Positions 60,822 to 64,000 of a DNA stretch of 64,000 bases are shown here, one piece after another. The DNA is from Agarophyton chilense (lineage: Eukaryota > Rhodophyta > Florideophyceae > Gracilariales > Gracilariaceae). The translations under genes were made by a program, and so were the position numbers. Location of the stretch: contig JARGXX010000129.1 of NCBI GenBank assembly GCA_030374765.1, positions 1,054,001 to 1,118,000 on the forward strand, written 5' to 3'. The notes under the pieces are model-generated. The model was not told the DNA's origin and made no database searches. It was given only the letters and a program-made list of their open reading frames with translations. The first letter of the stretch is position 1. The number at the start of each line of letters is the position of its first letter.

Positions 60822-61563
60822 TTAAAAACAACTCCTTAAGAAAAGGGAACTCGAAATTGTTGTGTTTTTGGCGAAAATCATTGACACGTTCGGTAAGCCT
60901 TTGATATGTTTTTTTAACAAATTTCGTGTTTCGGCATTGGCTTCTTTGGGTTTTGCTCGTTTTAGGAGGTTTAACAGCTTCTGTACCGAGAGGTGATAAA
61001 AATGTAGAAGCATTTTTTTTAGTTCTGTCTTTGTGGAATGGGCTGTATATTCGTTCCAGTCGAGATATATTTGACCAAGTTTCCGAATGACAAACATCGC
61101 TCATCCATTCCTTCCAGATCAGAAAGTTCTCTACATTGTCAACATAGATTCCTTCTCTGTCAAAAAAATCTAGTCCAAGCAGTAATGGAACATCGCAGTT
61201 GATCACGTCCACGGCGAGCTTGAGTACTTTATCGTCCGGGGCTCAGATTCGAATGGGTACCTGACCAATACTGCAGAAAATGGAACTACCAAGTCGAAAA
61301 CGAATCTTCGAAGGTTGTTTCTTAAACTTTAAGCCACAACGTTTACAAAAAGTTTTGGCTTGCTCCTTGCCAACCACGGAACGTTGTGCTCCTATATATA
61401 CACATTCACCATTGAATTCGTTGGTCGTTACCAAATCGATATCAACATTTGTAACCTTAAAACATTTAAACTTGCCTTTGAATTGTTCTTGGATTTTATG
61501 CGTTGAGCCTTTGGTAATTTCTCGATTTTTGTCCAAAAATCCGCGCATAAAAGAGTTCCTCAT
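60822..61563 (-). pseudogene. copia copy 2 protease region
   Basis: Frames 61243-61563 and 60790-61212 include VPLLLGLDFFDREGIYVDNV and the linker missing from copy 1. Two frames are needed, with a stop between them. Confidence 0.5.
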
Positions 61564-61580
61564 TAAAAATCCAGTTTCGG

Positions 61581-62025
61581 TGTAGTATCTGCTCTAACGG
61601 AGAGAGCAGACACCTGCGACAGCGTTCGCACTGCCGATGGGTCGCTTGCAGCGAAGGAAAAGGGGCGGTAGAGCTACAACACCAGCGAGCTGGAAGTGGG
61701 TGTAAGGCCACTACTCGCCAGCGAGGGTGAACAGTGCAACTGTAAAACGTTGATGAGACGTAGGTACGAGACGGCTCGTGAAGTGGTTGGGGGCTGACCA
61801 TTTATTATAGCTCGTCCGGATCTCCGGTTAAGGAATCCTAAGCGAGGAACAGAATAGTAATGATGCCCATGTTGTCTCCTTTACTTGGAGTCGGCGCTCA
61901 CCTCTGGTACACTATATAATGTGTGCCAGGGTGAGTGCCCAAATAAATATATAAATAATACCCAGTGGTCAGCCACTTAGCCAAACCACTGTATGGGTAT
62001 GTTCCCTAATGGACGTCTAGCTACA
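61581..62025 (+). repeat. 5' LTR of the second retrotransposon (445 bp)
   Basis: Starts TGTAG and ends CTACA, a perfect 5-bp inverted terminus. It contains a TATA-like ACTATATAAT at 61911-61920 and AATAAA-type signals (61941-61959), in the expected U3-R order. The primer binding site should follow at about 62026, but I cannot match it to a tRNA. Confidence 0.7.
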
Positions 62026-62270
62026 ATGGGTAGTAAAACCTGCAACGTGGATCGCCACTACATGCGCCGTTGCAAGCCAGACCACTCGTGATACCACATG
62101 TCCCAACACTGTACCCTGCCTCCTGGCACCCTACGCGGTGTGCCGTTTCATATCACAAGTTTGATGACATCACTCACTTATGAGTTCCAACCGCGACTTC
62201 GCGAAAAACCAACATATCGGATTCCCGGACATAGTAGAATACTACATACCCCCCTCGTTAAGCGCGAACC

Positions 62271-64000
62271 ATGGGGGACGCAAGAAGCGTTTATACGCAG
62301 TCTGACTGGTGTTCCGGGTACTCATCGTCATCACGAAATCCTCGCCGCACGACCAACTCTTACAGTTCTCAACAGCATTCTGTTCCTCACCGCTCTTCAG
62401 CTCGATCTCTCGCGATGGATCCGAACGCCGGGTCCAACCCGTTTCAGCCCTCCTCTGAGGATGTGCCTTCTGAAGCTCCGTCCAACACTGCTGGTTCTGC
62501 GTCGCAGCCTACTGCTCAACTCGGTCCATACTGTTCGTTCCCCACACCGTTCACCGGATTCCGGTCGGTACCGTTACCTCAGCCAACCGTGCCTCCGATG
62601 CCAAACGCGGCTTACGTCGCCTCTGCGGGTGTGATTCGAGCTCCTTCTCGTCGTGCTCAGCGGAGCTACCCGCACCCTGCTGATTTCTATGGACGAGATC
62701 CTCTCAACAACGTTGAACTTTTCGCGCAAGCGCCCTGGTTTGATCCAGTTGTTATCCGCGATGACGCGTTGATGCAACAGTATGTACACGGTGGGTACTT
62801 CCCTAACGGTATTCCGGAACACGCGATTTATAGCGACGACTGGGCGAGCCATATTGCTTTGCCAGACAACGCCATTGCGCGACATTCAACGGAAGCCTTG
62901 TCCGAAGCCCGTACACGGTTCACCAAGCTGATTTACCAGCGTCTTCAACGATTTATCAGTACGGTTCTCCTCCTGTAGGACTGGGAAATAGATACCTGGA
63001 AAGCCCGTATCGACGTTGAAGGTTACTCGTATATCGAGACAATCGTTGAAGTCGATGTTAGCGGTTGGCGCGGTGTGCGCGGTGTGCGTGATGCAGCTCT
63101 CTGCTTTCAGCAACCTCTTCTCCGTGCGGAGTTCCGCTTCCTTCGAAAGCGTGACATTCCCTATTGGGATTATCCCCGTTGGGAACGTCGTACTCGATCA
63201 CGTTTGGGCTATTTGGTGCCGTATCAAATGATCGAGATTGACCGCATCCGGCGGAACGCGCGCTTCGGGCGCTAAATCGGTATTCCGGAGCATTGGGCGG
63301 CGATCGAGAGTCCTCGTGGTTGCCCTGTGGAGCTCCCACCGGCGATCTCCTACATCGGGTCCGCGTTGGTTAACGACCCGTTCTCGGGATATTGGACGGT
63401 TGTTTATACCGAGTTTATCGCCAAGATGGCCGTCTTCCTCCTGTGGGATGCTTATGATACCTTTAGAGTTTGGTACATGTCGCCCACAGCGCGAAAGTAT
63501 GCGAGAGAACTCGATCTTTCCCTCGTCCTGGGATCCCGTGCGAACCTTGCCGACTTCATCCATCTTGTGGATTTGATCGACAGTGTCGATTGGTCTGGAG
63601 TGCCAGCTGATCAATCCGCTCGCGGAACCCGTGCAAGACTCTACGACCATTCTCCTGGACGAACAGCAAGTGCTGGAGATTTCGTTTGGTACGACCCCTG
63701 GACGCGCCAGTTGATCACCTCCGAGCAGGCTCGCTTTCTTTGGGAGAACCTGGGTGACATGCCACCGAACCAGCTTACTGGATACGTGTACGATAGTACT
63801 CCATCCGAGAACGGAGAGGAACCGTATGAGGAAGCACCGGGAGCTGAGGCTGAACTCGATTACGAGGACGAGCCAAAGCTGGTAGGCGTAGCGACTTCCG
63901 TCGATCCATCCGCATCGGCGGGAGTTGCTCAAGAGTACTCTCATGGGTTTATCCAACAAACGAGTGCAGTGCCGGTCGAAGATCCAGGCTTGGATCCGCT
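62271..64000 (+). pseudogene. Gag-like frame with two in-frame stops, runs off the window
   Basis: From the ATG at 62271 (context GAACCATGG; a second ATG, MDPNAGSNP, is at 62415) a single frame continues to 64000, about 576 codons, with only TAG (62976-62978) and TAA (63273-63275). Protein-like text continues across both. Ser/Pro/Gln-rich N-terminus, then W/Y/D-rich segments such as RDIPYWDYPRW, ELDLSLVLGSRANLADF and WYDPWTRQLITSEQARFLWENL, and an acidic tail. No zinc knuckle is yet seen. Gag is inferred from its position after the LTR. Stops may be decay or read-through. Confidence 0.55.

Larger units (their letters stand above)
57331..61580 (-). mobile_element. Ty1/copia LTR retrotransposon, copy 2 (truncated, with insertions)
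   Basis: Same family and orientation as copy 1, alignable along RT, integrase and protease. The 3' LTR (57331-58394) is interrupted by a solo LTR. At 61580 the sequence, matching copy 1 near 3050, is cut by a different LTR element that starts with TGTAG; gag and the 5' LTR must lie beyond it, outside the window. The sequence before the LTR (57326-57330, attag) would be the left target duplication. It keeps about 140 bp in the protease region that copy 1 has lost. Confidence 0.88.
61581..64000 (+). mobile_element. second LTR retrotransposon family, 5' part, inserted into copia copy 2
   Basis: Begins TGTAG exactly where the alignment of copia copy 2 to copy 1 stops. The left LTR is 61581-62025, followed by a leader and a long plus-strand Gag-like reading frame that runs off the window. 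GC content is higher than in the copia copies. No protease, integrase or RT is within view, so Ty3 or other class cannot be decided. Confidence 0.7.

Noticed and set aside
61581-61595. Start of the second LTR (TGTAGTATCTGCTCT) resembles the branch-site recognition region of U2 snRNA
   Set aside because: Upstream sequence is copia and downstream shows no U2 stem-loops; an LTR boundary with TGTAG/CTACA explains it.

Overview
The window reads as nuclear DNA of an intron-poor, gene-dense eukaryote with a primary plastid, most likely a red alga. The grounds are inference from content, not a species match. Almost every gene is one uninterrupted ORF. There is a plastid-type carboxyl-terminal processing protease with an N-terminal transit-like region, a MAP kinase with a TDY activation loop, a C7-cyclitol/DHQ-synthase-like cyclase, and nuclear eukaryotic housekeeping genes (eS10, LSM5, Tat-SF1/Cus2, UBAC2, AMBRA1-like). 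LSM5 is clearly spliced, with one 93-nt intron. Start codons were re-checked base by base; several longest frames begin at TTG or GTG, so the first plausible ATG was used instead.

Layout. Bases 1-6220 are a decayed Ty1/copia retrotransposon on the minus strand; the window opens 3 bases inside its 3' LTR and its 5' LTR is 5761-6220. Bases 6.5-56 kb are a host gene island, in order: strictosidine-synthase/APMAP-like protein, a Pro-rich protein of unknown function, a Sac-domain phosphoinositide phosphatase, a YqaB-like HAD phosphatase, a small membrane protein, an unrecognised broken or intron-containing locus, UBAC2, a low-complexity protein, a TDY MAP kinase, an AMBRA1-like WD40 protein, an SLC45/SUT-like sugar transporter, CtpA, a 3.9-kb stretch with no confident gene, a secreted FG-GAP/ASPIC protein, a secreted Thr-Pro-repeat protein, a sugar-phosphate cyclase, a two-TM organelle-type protein, a four-CX9C protein, eS10, a Tat-SF1/Cus2 homologue, a Stum-like two-TM protein, a MULE-derived SWIM protein, LSM5 and an MFSD5/MOT2 transporter. 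Bases 56.6-64 kb are layered mobile DNA: a TA-flanked MITE-like element, a second copy of the copia family, a 603-bp solo LTR inserted in that copy's LTR, and a different LTR retrotransposon that cuts the copia copy at 61581 and runs off the window.

The host genes do not form a pathway cluster. They share a compact style: short divergent or convergent spacers, and homopolymeric C or C/T tracts on the coding strand just upstream of many ATGs. The most notable points are this leader tract pattern, the nested elements with recognisable boundaries and target-site duplications, an in-frame stop shared by both copia copies, a stand-alone C7-cyclitol-synthase-like gene, a protein with four CX9C motifs, a MULE-derived protein that seems to have lost its first catalytic Asp, and a near-palindromic hairpin in the 3.9-kb spacer.
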